The translations under genes and the position numbers were made by a program. A stretch of DNA of 64,000 nt from Chitinophagaceae bacterium. Lineage in GTDB: Bacteria > Bacteroidota > Bacteroidia > Chitinophagales > Chitinophagaceae. Positions 9,420-19,500 of this stretch are shown here, one piece after another. The notes below the pieces were generated by a model, which was not told where the DNA came from, searched no databases, and saw nothing but the letters and a program-made list of their open reading frames with translations. Where the stretch lies: contig JAFKGR010000003.1 in NCBI GenBank assembly GCA_017307735.1, positions 124,001-188,000 of the forward strand, read 5' to 3'. Positions within the stretch are counted from its first letter, which is position 1. Each line of letters starts with the position of its first letter.

Positions 9420-10808
9420 ATGACATATGATGTAATCGTATTGGGCAGCGGCCCCGGCGGATATCCGGCAGCTATCAGAGCCTCTCAACTGGGGAAAAAA
9501 GTTGCCATTGTAGAACGTGAAAACCTCGGAGGAATCTGCCTTAACTGGGGATGTATTCCAACAAAAGCGCTGATTAAAAGTGCGGAAGTTTTTGAACACG
9601 CAGTACATGCTGCTGACTTCGGGCTCGATATCAAAGATCCGAAACCCAACTTTGAAGCCGTTATCAAACGAAGCCGTGGCGTAGCAGATAAAATGAACAA
9701 AGGGGTACAGTTCCTGATGAAGAAAAACAAAATAGATGTCATCATGGGATCCGGCAAACTTGTTTCTGCCACTAAACTGGAAATCACCGACAAGGATGGC
9801 AAAAAACAAACTTACGATGCCAAAAACATCATTATTGCCACAGGGGCACGTGCCCGCGAATTGCCGGCCATGAAAATTGATGGCAAAAAAATTATTGAAT
9901 ACCGCAAGGCCATGAGCCTTGAAAAACAACCGAAATCCATGATCATCGTCGGCAGTGGTGCCATTGGAACAGAATTCGGATATGTATATAATTCACTCGG
10001 CACAAAGGTTACCATCGTTGAATTTCTGCCGCGTGTGGTACCGGTTGAAGATGAAGACATCAGCAAAGAGCTCGAAAAAAATCTGAAGAAGCAAGGTATC
10101 AATATCATGACGAGCAGCGAAGTCACCAAAGTGGATACTTCAGGCAGCGGCGTGAAGGCTACCGTAAAAACTGCCAATGGCGAAGTGATACTTGAAGCTG
10201 ACATTTTACTGAGCGCCGTCGGCATTGCACCGAATACAGAAAATATTGGCCTTGAACAAGTCGGTGTCAAAACCGAAAAAGGGCGGATCATCGTTGACGG
10301 CCAACAACAAACCAACATCAAAGGATTGTATGCCATCGGCGATTGCACACCGCATCAGGCGCTCGCACACAAAGCAAGCAAAGAAGGTATTATTGCCGCA
10401 GAAAGCATTTGCGGATTGAATCCGGAACCAATGGATTACAACAATATCCCGGGATGTACTTTCTGCTCACCTGAAATTTCATCGGTAGGCTATACCGAAA
10501 AAGCAGCCAAAGATGCAGGATACGAATTGAAGGTTGGAAAATTCCCATTCATTGCAAGTGGCAAAGCAACAGCAGCAGGAAACAATGCAGGTTTTGTAAA
10601 AATTATTTACGATGCCAAGTACGGTGAATTGCTCGGCTGCCACATGATCGGTTACAATGTAACCGAATGTATTGCCGAAGTTGTTACCGCCCGCAAATTG
10701 GAAACCACTGCGCACGAAATTCTCAATGCCGTTCATCCGCACCCAACCATCAGCGAAGCTGTGAAAGAAGCTACCGCCGTGGCTTACGGTGAAGCAACGG
10801 ATATTTAG
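9420..10808 (+). CDS. lpdA: Dihydrolipoyl dehydrogenase (E3)
   Basis: FAD-dependent enzyme that reoxidises the lipoyl group of pyruvate, 2-oxoglutarate or branched-chain dehydrogenase complexes, or of the glycine cleavage system, reducing NAD+. 462 residues. It has the FAD dinucleotide fold (VLGSGPGGYPAA), the redox-active disulfide Cys40/Cys45 in GGICLNWGCIPTKAL, the NAD-binding fold (IIVGSGAIGTEFGY), the second FAD motif LYAIGDCT, and the C-terminal catalytic VHPHPTISE. The NWGCIPTKA form of the disulfide motif is common in Bacteroidota. It has its own promoter and terminator and no E1 or E2 gene beside it, so it may serve several complexes. Confidence 0.96.
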   Translation: MTYDVIVLGSGPGGYPAAIRASQLGKKVAIVERENLGGICLNWGCIPTKALIKSAEVFEHAVHAADFGLDIKDPKPNFEAVIKRSRGVADKMNKGVQFLMKKNKIDVIMGSGKLVSATKLEITDKDGKKQTYDAKNIIIATGARARELPAMKIDGKKIIEYRKAMSLEKQPKSMIIVGSGAIGTEFGYVYNSLGTKVTIVEFLPRVVPVEDEDISKELEKNLKKQGINIMTSSEVTKVDTSGSGVKATVKTANGEVILEADILLSAVGIAPNTENIGLEQVGVKTEKGRIIVDGQQQTNIKGLYAIGDCTPHQALAHKASKEGIIAAESICGLNPEPMDYNNIPGCTFCSPEISSVGYTEKAAKDAGYELKVGKFPFIASGKATAAGNNAGFVKIIYDAKYGELLGCHMIGYNVTECIAEVVTARKLETTAHEILNAVHPHPTISEAVKEATAVAYGEATDI

Positions 10809-10842
10809 GCAGACTTAGTCAGTATAGAATTTGTTTTTATGG

Positions 10843-10868
10843 AAAGCAGGCTCAGGCCTGCTTTTTTT
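10843..10868 (+). terminator. Rho-independent terminator of lpdA
   Basis: Perfect 9-bp stem (10843-10851 with 10856-10864, AAAGCAGGC), 4-nt loop, and a T-run to 10868. Confidence 0.92.
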
Positions 10869-10961
10869 GTAACCTATAAACTTTCAAAACCTGATAAATT
10901 TGAAACATAAGATTTAACTTTAAAACCTGTAAAGTTTTCAAAAACCTTATTGGTTTTGCCA

Positions 10962-11666
10962 ATGAAAATTCATTACCTCCAACATGCTCCCTTTGAAGGG
11001 CTGGGATATATTGAAACCTGGATAAAAGAAAATCACCATTCTCTTTCTCATACCTACTTTTTTGAACATGAATTCCAACTGCCCAAAACAGATGATTTAG
11101 ACTTACTGATCATCATGGGCGGGCCAATGGGCGTGTATGATGAAGATAAATACACCTGGCTAAAGGAAGAAAAAATTTTCATCAAAAAATGTATCCGGGA
11201 ACAAAAGAAAATTTTAGGTGTATGCCTCGGAGCACAACTCCTCGCTAATTGCCTCGGGTCAAAAATCTCAATAGCTCCACACAAAGAAATCGGTTGGTAT
11301 CCGGTGGCGCCGACAATAGAATGCAGAAAGGTAAACTGGTTTTATGAACTGTTTAAAAATAATTCTGTTGTTTTCCATTGGCACGGAGATCAGTTTGAAA
11401 TTCCTAAAGAAAGTATTCATCTCATCACGTCAGAGGCAAATTCCAATCAGGCTTTTCTCTACGGGAAAAATGTCATCGGTTTACAATTTCACCTGGAGGT
11501 AACAAAGTACGTAACAGAACTCATGCTCAAAAACGGAGAAAGTGACTTGACACACGGCGAATTTGTTCAAAATAAAAAAGAGATAAAATCGGGGCTTGTC
11601 AATGTGAAAGAATGCGACCGGATTTTGGAAGAAATTTTAGAAAATTTATTTGATGTTAAACTATAA
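10962..11666 (+). CDS. Class I glutamine amidotransferase-like protein (GMP synthase GATase type)
   Basis: Stand-alone class I glutamine amidotransferase domain, similar to the GATase half of GMP synthase; stand-alone homologues act as amidotransferases or gamma-glutamyl hydrolases and the substrate cannot be read from sequence. The triad is present: nucleophile Cys in GVCLGAQLLA, and His and Glu in LQFHLEVT. The substrate-side motif IIMGGPMGVYD is also present. The ATG at 10962 is chosen; an upstream in-frame TTG at 10950 has no support. 235 residues, normal for the family. It converges on the esterase gene. Confidence 0.85.
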   Translation: MKIHYLQHAPFEGLGYIETWIKENHHSLSHTYFFEHEFQLPKTDDLDLLIIMGGPMGVYDEDKYTWLKEEKIFIKKCIREQKKILGVCLGAQLLANCLGSKISIAPHKEIGWYPVAPTIECRKVNWFYELFKNNSVVFHWHGDQFEIPKESIHLITSEANSNQAFLYGKNVIGLQFHLEVTKYVTELMLKNGESDLTHGEFVQNKKEIKSGLVNVKECDRILEEILENLFDVKL

Positions 11667-11712
11667 AATACGTCAACCTAAAATACCGATAATATCCCAT
11701 CCCTGAAATTTG

Positions 11713-13371
11713 CTATTTCCCCAAATAATATTTATCCAAAAACTCAAATTGTTTCCTTTCATTCTCAGGCAGCAATCTGCTATCTACATTAATGTGCATT
11801 ACTTTTACGGACGTGCCTTCATTATTCGGAGCCCAATCCGGAAGCCCTTTTCCATTTGGATTCCCCGTCTTGATAAAATTGGCAAAATAATCCAGCATGG
11901 TCGCTGAAACCTTATAATCATCAGGAGTCCATGGATAAACTTTATTGGTAGCAAGATTTCCTAATGCATATTCAATTTCCCACGAATGGGCAGCTCCGTT
12001 TACCGGCGGTGGTAAATGCTGGTCAGAGCCATTTCCGAATCCCTTATAACCATTAGGCCTGGGCCTTTCAAACAAATATCTGTAAACATTTTTACCACTT
12101 GTGTTACGTTGCAATTCCGTCCATTTCCACGTGCTGTACACAATGAACTGATCGCTTGCCAGATCAGTCGCTGACTGAATAACCTGTGCCTGATTATTTC
12201 CCGGAAATAATTTTAAAACTTCCTGTGCTTTTCCACCAAATTGTTTTTGAACAAGTTTTTTGTAATTCTCCGGAGTCGGTATTTGCTCCTGCATAAATGA
12301 AGTATAGGCGGCTTCGGCAGAATTCCAACCAGCAAGAAGAGGAATCTTTGCCTGTTCCCCTTTTTCAAAAATTTCTAACGGAGATTCAGGAAAAAAATAA
12401 CCGTCGATTGTGGAAGTGAAATATGAAAATCCTTCTTGGAAACCCAGTTTCAACAATTCCTCAGCAGGTAAATTTCTTAAGGATTGCAGTGATGTATCCC
12501 CGATTTTTTTTGCAAATTCCATCCCTCTTTTTTCACCTTCAGAAAGTGAGATGGGAGGAAGTGTGGGCTGAATCATAGCACCGCTCTCCCCTATTGCTCC
12601 GGCAATAAAATTGCGAGAAAGAGGCGAAGCCATCAAAGCAAAAACTGCAATGGATCCGGCAGATTCTCCTCCGATTGTCACACGATTGGGATCTCCTCCA
12701 AAGGCATGAATATTATCATGAACCCATTGCAATGCTGCCTGCTGATCAAGCATTCCATAATTTCCGGATGAATGATGGGTAGATTCTTTTGTTAACCCGG
12801 GATGAGCAAAAAATCCGAATATGCCTAACCGATAGTTCACTGTCACCGTAACAATTCCTTTTTGTGCCATGGCGGCACCATCGTAACGCCATTCAGATCC
12901 GTCGCCGGCAACAAAACCACCGCCATAGAAATAAACAAACACCGGCAAAAGATCATTAGGTGAATGTGCGGGCGTCCAAACATTGAGATACAAACAATCT
13001 TCACTCGTTTCTTTTGAACGGAAACGCATGTCGCTGAAAATATTTAATTGCATGGCTTTTGGCCCGAAATGGTTTGCCTTGCGGACACCTGTCCAGGGAA
13101 TTACAGCCTGTGGTGCACGCCAACGGAGGTTTCCCACAGGAGGTTGTGCGTAAGGTATTCCCCAGAAATATTTTAAGCATGTTTCCGGATCGCTGACACC
13201 CTGTAACATGCCGGATGAAACTTTCACAAAATCCGATTGAAACAAATCATTCCGGTCTGTTTGGGCAAACGATTTTGATGCAATAAAAAATACAGGAAAA
13301 AGAAAAAAGAAAAACTTTTTTCCGGAAACAATGGTAAATAATTTTTTAGCTGGAAAGAGTATTTGAATCAT
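11713..13371 (-). CDS. Secreted type-B carboxylesterase
   Basis: Alpha/beta-hydrolase of the carboxylesterase/para-nitrobenzyl esterase family, hydrolysing carboxylic esters; natural substrate unknown. The signal region is unusually long and phenylalanine-rich (residues 1-36, ending FIASKSFA), so it is exported. The oxyanion-hole motif YFYGGGFVAGDG, the conserved SEDCLYLNVW and the nucleophile Ser237 in GGESAGS are seen. The acidic residue is probably in NSAEAAYTS and the catalytic His in GAAHSWEIEY. 552 residues, usual length. It is downstream of ctlX on the same strand with a 79-bp gap, so it may be a separate unit. Confidence 0.92.
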   Translation of the reverse strand: MIQILFPAKKLFTIVSGKKFFFFLFPVFFIASKSFAQTDRNDLFQSDFVKVSSGMLQGVSDPETCLKYFWGIPYAQPPVGNLRWRAPQAVIPWTGVRKANHFGPKAMQLNIFSDMRFRSKETSEDCLYLNVWTPAHSPNDLLPVFVYFYGGGFVAGDGSEWRYDGAAMAQKGIVTVTVNYRLGIFGFFAHPGLTKESTHHSSGNYGMLDQQAALQWVHDNIHAFGGDPNRVTIGGESAGSIAVFALMASPLSRNFIAGAIGESGAMIQPTLPPISLSEGEKRGMEFAKKIGDTSLQSLRNLPAEELLKLGFQEGFSYFTSTIDGYFFPESPLEIFEKGEQAKIPLLAGWNSAEAAYTSFMQEQIPTPENYKKLVQKQFGGKAQEVLKLFPGNNQAQVIQSATDLASDQFIVYSTWKWTELQRNTSGKNVYRYLFERPRPNGYKGFGNGSDQHLPPPVNGAAHSWEIEYALGNLATNKVYPWTPDDYKVSATMLDYFANFIKTGNPNGKGLPDWAPNNEGTSVKVMHINVDSRLLPENERKQFEFLDKYYLGK

Positions 13372-13450
13372 AAAATCCTTTTATTAAGAAATTTAAAAAA
13401 TCAATCTTCAAAACAGGTATCACTTATAGGTTAAGTTCTCCAAAACTCCA

Positions 13451-14392
13451 TTATTCATTTTCTTCTATTTCTGAAAACACCTCTGCTATCATACAACGCG
13501 CGCTGCCACCCTCCACTTCAATAATTGGAATATCCACCGAAATAATTGGATTGAATTTTTCAATGGATCGTATTTGTTCAGATTCCAGCGACTGCAAAGC
13601 CGTCACTGACATAACTAAATATTTCTTTCCTTCCTTACTCCCCAATTGCAACATGTTCCCGGCAAACCGGCTCATCTGAATCTCACTGATTTCAATAATT
13701 CTTTTTCCGGAATTTTTCAAATGCCTTTCAACCTTTCGTCGCTCATCGGGATTATCGATTGAATCAAGACAAATCACAGCATATTCATCAGCCACACACA
13801 TCATCACATTTGTATGATAAATCAAATTTCGTTCATTCTTAGCTGTTTGATTTGCGGAAAAATATACAGGTTCATAATTAAAATCCGAACAGAATTTCAA
13901 AAACATTTCTCTGCTTGTACGTGGAGAAAGCGCAGCATAAGCAATTCTGTTCACCCTGTCCAAAACCATGCTACCAGTGCCTTCCAGAAACAATCCGGAT
14001 TTTTCAAAACCAGAATAATCTATAATTTCGAAAAAGTGGAAACCATTTTTCTGCATTTCATTCAACAAATCTTTTTCTCTTCTTTCTGTTCTCCGGTTAG
14101 CAGCAAACATTGGATATACGACCATTCTTCCATCGCGGTGAAACGAAACCCAATTGTTTGGAAAAACCGCATCAGGAGATACCGGATTACGGACATCTTT
14201 CAGGACTATCACATTGATTCGATGATCCCTTAATTTATCGACCATCGCACTGAATTCAATCAATGCTTTTTTCTGGATATTTTGTTTTGATGAAACAGCA
14301 TTATCCTGAAAAAAGTTGTTGACTGCTGTTTGTTCATTAAATCCAAAACTGGCTGGTTCTACCATTAAAATTGTATCTGTGTATTGTTTCAT
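13451..14392 (-). CDS. ctlX: Citrulline hydrolase CtlX-type amidinotransferase-fold protein
   Basis: Member of the amidinotransferase/arginine deiminase superfamily closest to citrulline utilisation hydrolase CtlX, which breaks down citrulline. Features that fit the fold are FPNNWVSFH, the acidic EGTGSMV loop, YHTNVMMCV with the catalytic His, and the C-terminal catalytic Cys300 in GGSARCMIAE. 313 residues, no signal peptide. It is 20 bp downstream of a methyltransferase gene in the same direction, probably one operon. Substrate assignment rests on family resemblance; a related guanidino or ureido substrate is possible. Confidence 0.8.
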   Translation of the reverse strand: MKQYTDTILMVEPASFGFNEQTAVNNFFQDNAVSSKQNIQKKALIEFSAMVDKLRDHRINVIVLKDVRNPVSPDAVFPNNWVSFHRDGRMVVYPMFAANRRTERREKDLLNEMQKNGFHFFEIIDYSGFEKSGLFLEGTGSMVLDRVNRIAYAALSPRTSREMFLKFCSDFNYEPVYFSANQTAKNERNLIYHTNVMMCVADEYAVICLDSIDNPDERRKVERHLKNSGKRIIEISEIQMSRFAGNMLQLGSKEGKKYLVMSVTALQSLESEQIRSIEKFNPIISVDIPIIEVEGGSARCMIAEVFSEIEENE

Positions 14393-14412
14393 GATCTCAA
14401 TCCTGATCTGCT

Positions 14413-15144
14413 TTACAACGCAAAATTCCGAATCTGTTTAAAACCGGCGTAAGAAGCAAAGCAAAGATTTTTGTGCAGAATACTAACCGGCTTAAAACCC
14501 ACTCTCTTTAATAAATCGAGCTGATAGACCAACGGCCTGGGAGTATCTTCTTTTTCGATATAATCAAACACTTTATCACGATAGGTTTGGTTCTGAAGAG
14601 AAGTGAGATAATCTCCATAACGCACATTGAAAATAAATTGCTGAATCTGATCATTCCCGTCACTTACCAAATCAAAAACCCAGAGGCTGCCTCCGGGTTT
14701 CAGCCAATGAAAAAGTTTTTCAAAAGAATCCGACCAATCGTTGTCATCTCTGAGATGATGAAAAACTGCAGTTGCAATAATGACATCAAATGTATTTTCG
14801 GAAAAAACTGCGCTCCTGAAATCACCTTTCCAGACTTTCACCATGCCTTTGTTTTCCGCTAAAACTCTTTCATGAGCCTTATCCAGCATAGGTTTGCTGA
14901 GATCTACCAGCGTGACATCAACCGATTTTATTTTTCTCGATAACATTACAGAATAATTCCCGGCGCCACATCCAATATCGAGAACCTGAACTTTTCCGGA
15001 ATAAATTTTTGCAATACAATCGGTAATCAGGTCCATATTGAAACGTGCATCAATCGTTGTCAGTTGACCTGTTTCAAGGTTGGAAAACCGTTCAACGTCG
15101 TTGTCAAATCTTTTTTCAATTTCTTCAATAGTTGATTTTTGCAT
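14413..15144 (-). CDS. Class I SAM-dependent methyltransferase
   Basis: Rossmann-fold methyltransferase of unknown substrate. Motif I is VLDIGCGAGNYSVML, followed by VDVTLVDLSKPMLDKAHE and the motif IV/V region DVIIATAVFHHLRDD with LKPGGSLWVFDL. 243 residues, no membrane segment. It lies upstream of, and probably in one operon with, the CtlX-type gene (20-bp gap). The substrate may be a small molecule, since the fold is of the ubiquinone/menaquinone-methylase-like class. Confidence 0.85.
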   Translation of the reverse strand: MQKSTIEEIEKRFDNDVERFSNLETGQLTTIDARFNMDLITDCIAKIYSGKVQVLDIGCGAGNYSVMLSRKIKSVDVTLVDLSKPMLDKAHERVLAENKGMVKVWKGDFRSAVFSENTFDVIIATAVFHHLRDDNDWSDSFEKLFHWLKPGGSLWVFDLVSDGNDQIQQFIFNVRYGDYLTSLQNQTYRDKVFDYIEKEDTPRPLVYQLDLLKRVGFKPVSILHKNLCFASYAGFKQIRNFAL

Positions 15145-15232
15145 TTTGGAAGAGTAATCTTTTTCCTGTTAAAATTTAAGGCAAAAACAATTTTCGGGAT
15201 TAAGGCATCATCGCAGGTAAATCGAAAAGTTA

Positions 15233-16525
15233 TTATTCATTCTGCTTTTCAAAAACCAGGTATCCCCAATGGTCCATGTGGACGAAGTTGTCATCAGTAA
15301 ATTGAAAATCGCTTCCGCTAAAAATATTTTTAAATTTTCCTGTCACTCCCTGCACTTTAAAATCGAATGTATAATTACTGCAATTCAAAACTACAAGGAC
15401 TTCATCATTCCCTTTCTTTCTCAGAAATGAAAATACATTGGTTTCATTTTGCGGAGAAATGATGGTCGTTGTGGATCCACTGTTTCCGGCCATGAGAGCA
15501 GGATTGCGCTTTCGCAAAGAGAGCAGTGTTTTATAAAAATTCTGCAACTTGAATTCTCCATTCCATTCAATCGGATCCTTATCAAAAAATTTCAATCGTT
15601 TCAGATTAGGTAATTCCTGTCCAGAATAAATCAAAGGCAACCCATTCCATGTACAACTCAAAACAGCCACCAATAAAGCAGCACTTCCGTATTTTTCAAA
15701 TTCTGTTCCATTCCAGCTATTTTCATCGTGATTGGATGTAAAGTAAGCCCTGAAAGCATTTCGTGGAAATTCAACATTTGAACTGTAGAGCACCATCAGC
15801 AATTGAAATAAATTCATTTTGCCATGATAAAAATCTTCGGTAGCGTGCATCCACTTCCAGGTGTATGTCGCATCAAATGCCTGATGGTATGAAGGCACTT
15901 CACATTCTCCCAGCATAAAAATATCTTGTTTTAATGCCGTTATTTTTTTTCTCGCTTCCACCCACAGATCAAGTGGAACAAGGTGTGCCATATCGCAACG
16001 AAACCCATCGATATTACATTCTCTTACCCAAAACAACATTGCATCAATCAAAGCATCCCAGACTTTTCTCTCATTAAAATTTAATTGTGCCACATCTTTC
16101 CAGCCATGAGGGTGAAGAATAGAACCATCCGGGTTGTAAACATAATATTCAGGGTGATCCTTAATCCAGGGATGCCCATTGCCGGTATGATTTCCTACAA
16201 AATCTATAATCAATTTAAAGCCCAGACTGTGCGATTGTTTTACCAAATCTTTAAAATCATCTATCGTACCATAATCCGGATTGGTACTCACATAATCCTG
16301 AACGGCATAATAACTCCCCAGCGTGCCCTGGCGGTCAACAGGACTGATAGGTGTGATGGGCATCAGCCACAAAATATCAATTCCCATTTCACGCAACCGC
16401 GGAAGATGTTTTGAAAAAGCTTTAAAAGTGCCTTCCGGCGTGTATTGCCTCAGGTTGACTTCGTAAATATTGGATTGATAACTCCAATCTGCGTGCACTA
16501 CTTCTGATATTTCCTCATTATTCAT
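15233..16525 (-). CDS. GH13 alpha-amylase-family glycosidase
   Basis: Cytoplasmic (no signal peptide) glycoside hydrolase of the GH13 alpha-amylase clan, acting on alpha-glucans. The (beta/alpha)8 barrel motifs are present: IIDFVGNHTG (region I), GFRCDMAH with nucleophile Asp178, MLGECE with acid/base Glu207, and FTSNHDEN with Asp267. The C-terminal beta domain is short (about 80 residues). 430 residues from the ATG at 16525; an in-frame TTG at 16534 would add three. It is encoded just after dnaE, which is unlikely to be functionally related. Confidence 0.92.
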   Translation of the reverse strand: MNNEEISEVVHADWSYQSNIYEVNLRQYTPEGTFKAFSKHLPRLREMGIDILWLMPITPISPVDRQGTLGSYYAVQDYVSTNPDYGTIDDFKDLVKQSHSLGFKLIIDFVGNHTGNGHPWIKDHPEYYVYNPDGSILHPHGWKDVAQLNFNERKVWDALIDAMLFWVRECNIDGFRCDMAHLVPLDLWVEARKKITALKQDIFMLGECEVPSYHQAFDATYTWKWMHATEDFYHGKMNLFQLLMVLYSSNVEFPRNAFRAYFTSNHDENSWNGTEFEKYGSAALLVAVLSCTWNGLPLIYSGQELPNLKRLKFFDKDPIEWNGEFKLQNFYKTLLSLRKRNPALMAGNSGSTTTIISPQNETNVFSFLRKKGNDEVLVVLNCSNYTFDFKVQGVTGKFKNIFSGSDFQFTDDNFVHMDHWGYLVFEKQNE

Positions 16526-16598
16526 AAACAACAAAGTAGCAAATTAAATTTTAACCCGGTTTATCTTCCACAAACCTGCTAACTAAATTCTTCTTTCA

Positions 16599-19500
16599 TT
16601 AATTAGCCATCAGAGAAAACTGGATTTCCGGATGTTTGATAAAAAATTCTGCCAACTCAGGGTTCATCGCCATTCCATCTTTTGTACGGTTGAGCCTTAC
16701 GGATAAGTTTTCCTTCGGTTCATAAATGGTAAAACGAATCGGGACACCTCCCGGATTTTTTGCAATATTATCCGCCAGAAACTTCACCGTTTCATCCGAA
16801 ATATCTTTTGCCAATACATTAATTTCAATCCGTCTGGTATGTAACTTCATCAGCGATTCCAAAAGAATAATTTCATTGACCTGTAATTGATATTCTGCTT
16901 TTTCATACCGCTTTTTGTATTGTCCGGAAATGTAGAGCAAAGTACCGTTATTCAACAGATGGCTGTACCGGGCATAATCTTCTGAAAACAGCATCAGTTC
17001 AATACTTCCGCTGTAATCTTCCAAAGTAAAGGAACCATATTTAGTTCCTTTCTTCGAAACCCTGTGTTGAACATTATTTACAAGTCCTGCAAACTGAACA
17101 ACCTTTCCATCTCCCCCACTCAATATTAATTCCTCTTTGTAATCATTGACTGTCTGGATGGATATCACATTATAATGTTCCAATTCGAATTTGAAATTAT
17201 CCAGAGGATGGCCGCTGAGATACAAACCGATAATTTCTTTTTCCTTGTCGAGCAAATCCGTAAGTGTCCACGGTTCACAATCAGGGATTTCAGGAGGCAC
17301 GAGTGAAGTAGCGTCCATATCGCCAAACAAGGTATTGACGTTGCTGCTTTGATCAGATTGATACTGATTTCCGAAACGGATAATCTTTTCAAGATTTGTC
17401 ATCAATTCTCCGGGGGCTGTGTAGAAAAACCTTGCGCGGTGCATTCCTTCAAAACAATCAAAACATCCGGCAGTTGCCATGCTCTCCAATGCTTTTTTAT
17501 TGACGGCACGCTGGTTAATTCTTTCAATTAAATCCCAGACATCTTTAAACGGCCCGTTATTGATCCTTTCTTCAATAACACTTGATACGGCTGCTTCGCC
17601 CACCCCTTTAATTCCATTAAATCCAATCCGTATTTCCCCCTTTTTATTCACAGAAAATCCTTGTTCAGATTCATTGATATCCGGCCCCAAAACCTGAATT
17701 CCCATACTCTTGGATTCTTCCATCAGGAATGAAATTTTATCCGTACTTCCGGCATGATTCAGCAAAGCCGCCATGTATTCACACGGGTAATGTGCTTTCA
17801 GGTAACCAGTATAATAAGCGAGATACGCATAGCATGTGCTGTGCGATTTGTTGAAAGCATATTGAGCAAAAGCTTCCCAATCGCTCCAGATTTTTTCCAG
17901 TATTTTTTGGGAATGGCCATTCTTTTCCCCGCCCGCAATGAATTGTGCTTTCATTTTATCGAGGATAGCACGTTTCTTTTTCCCCATCGCTTTACGAAGA
18001 GTGTCTGCGTCTCCCTTACTGAATCCGGCAAGTTTCTGGCTCAGCAACATCACCTGTTCCTGATAAACCGTAATTCCATAAGTATCTTTCAGAAATTCTT
18101 CCATCTCCGGCAGGTCATACACAATGGCCTGTCTCCCGTGTTTTCTTTCGATATAGTCAGGGATGTAAGCGATTGGCCCCGGGCGATACAGGGCATTCAT
18201 GGCAATCAGATCTTCAAATTTATCAGGCCGCAGGTCTTTGAGGTATTTTTGCATCCCGGCGCTTTCAAACTGAAACAATCCGTTGGTTTCACCTCTTTGA
18301 AATAATTGATAAGTCTCTTCATCATCCAAAGGCAATTCGTCCAGGTGAATATCGACACCATGATTGTTTTTAATCAGGCGCAAAGCTGTTTTCAAAATGC
18401 TCAGGGTGCGCAATCCGAGAAAGTCCATTTTCAAAATACCGGCGCTTTCGATATTGCTCCCTTCAATCTGAGTAAGCCACAACTCCGAATCTTTCGATGT
18501 AGCCATTGGTATAAGAGTTGTCAAATCCTGCGGTGCGATAATCATTGCGCAGGCATGCACACCGGTGTTGCGGACAGAACCTTCCAAAACTTCAGCTTCC
18601 TTGAGGACACGCGCTTTGATGTCATCGCCTGAATAAAGTTTTTGAAGAATTTTGACATTCTCAATATCTGTAGCCTGCATACCTTCTTCCTCAAGAGACC
18701 TGGCACCTTTCAGCGGTGCATGCAAAATTTTTCCTAATGAAGTTCCCGGCTTATCAGGAACCAATTTAGCCAAAGCATTACTTTCTGCCAATGGTAAATC
18801 CAATACCCTTGCTACATCTTTGATGCTCATTTTTGCAGCCATGGTACCATAGGTAATTACCTGTGCTACCTGATTCCTGCCATATTTTTTCACAACATAA
18901 TCCACTACTTTTTCACGGCCTTCATCATCAAAATCTGTATCAATATCAGGCATCGATTTTCTATCCGGATTCAAAAACCTTTCGAAAAGCAAATGATATT
19001 TAATGGGATCGATGTTCGTAATTCCAATACAATACGCCACCACCGAACCGGCAGCCGAACCTCTGCCAGGCCCCACAAACACACCCATACTTTTTCCTGC
19101 ATTGATAAAATCGCTCACAATTAAAAAGTATCCGGCAAAACCCATTGTTTTAATTGTAAACAATTCGAACCTGATGCGCTCCTCAATTTCAGGAGTCATT
19201 TCAAGATATCTTTTTCGTGCACCCTCCCACGTCAGATGACTCAGGTAATCGTCCTGAGAAGTAAATTCTTTGGGTACTTCAAAATGTGGCAGGAGAATAT
19301 CGTGCGTCAGTTTGAGGGTATCAATCTTGCCAATGATTTCATTTGAATTGTCGAGTGCTTCGGGAATGTCTTTAAACAATTCAGTCATTTGTGCTGTACT
19401 CTTCAGGTAAAACTGATTGTTGGGAAATGCAAAACGTTTTTGCTTTCCTGAAACATCATCATCAATGCCCGTTACTTTTTCATCGGTTTGTTTTGCACCC

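Noticed and set aside
10870..10945. Repeat-like AAAACCTG/AAAGTT stretch before the amidotransferase gene
   Set aside because: Short, imperfect repeats in AT-rich DNA; the paired arms (AACTTT/AAAGTT) are too short to call an element.
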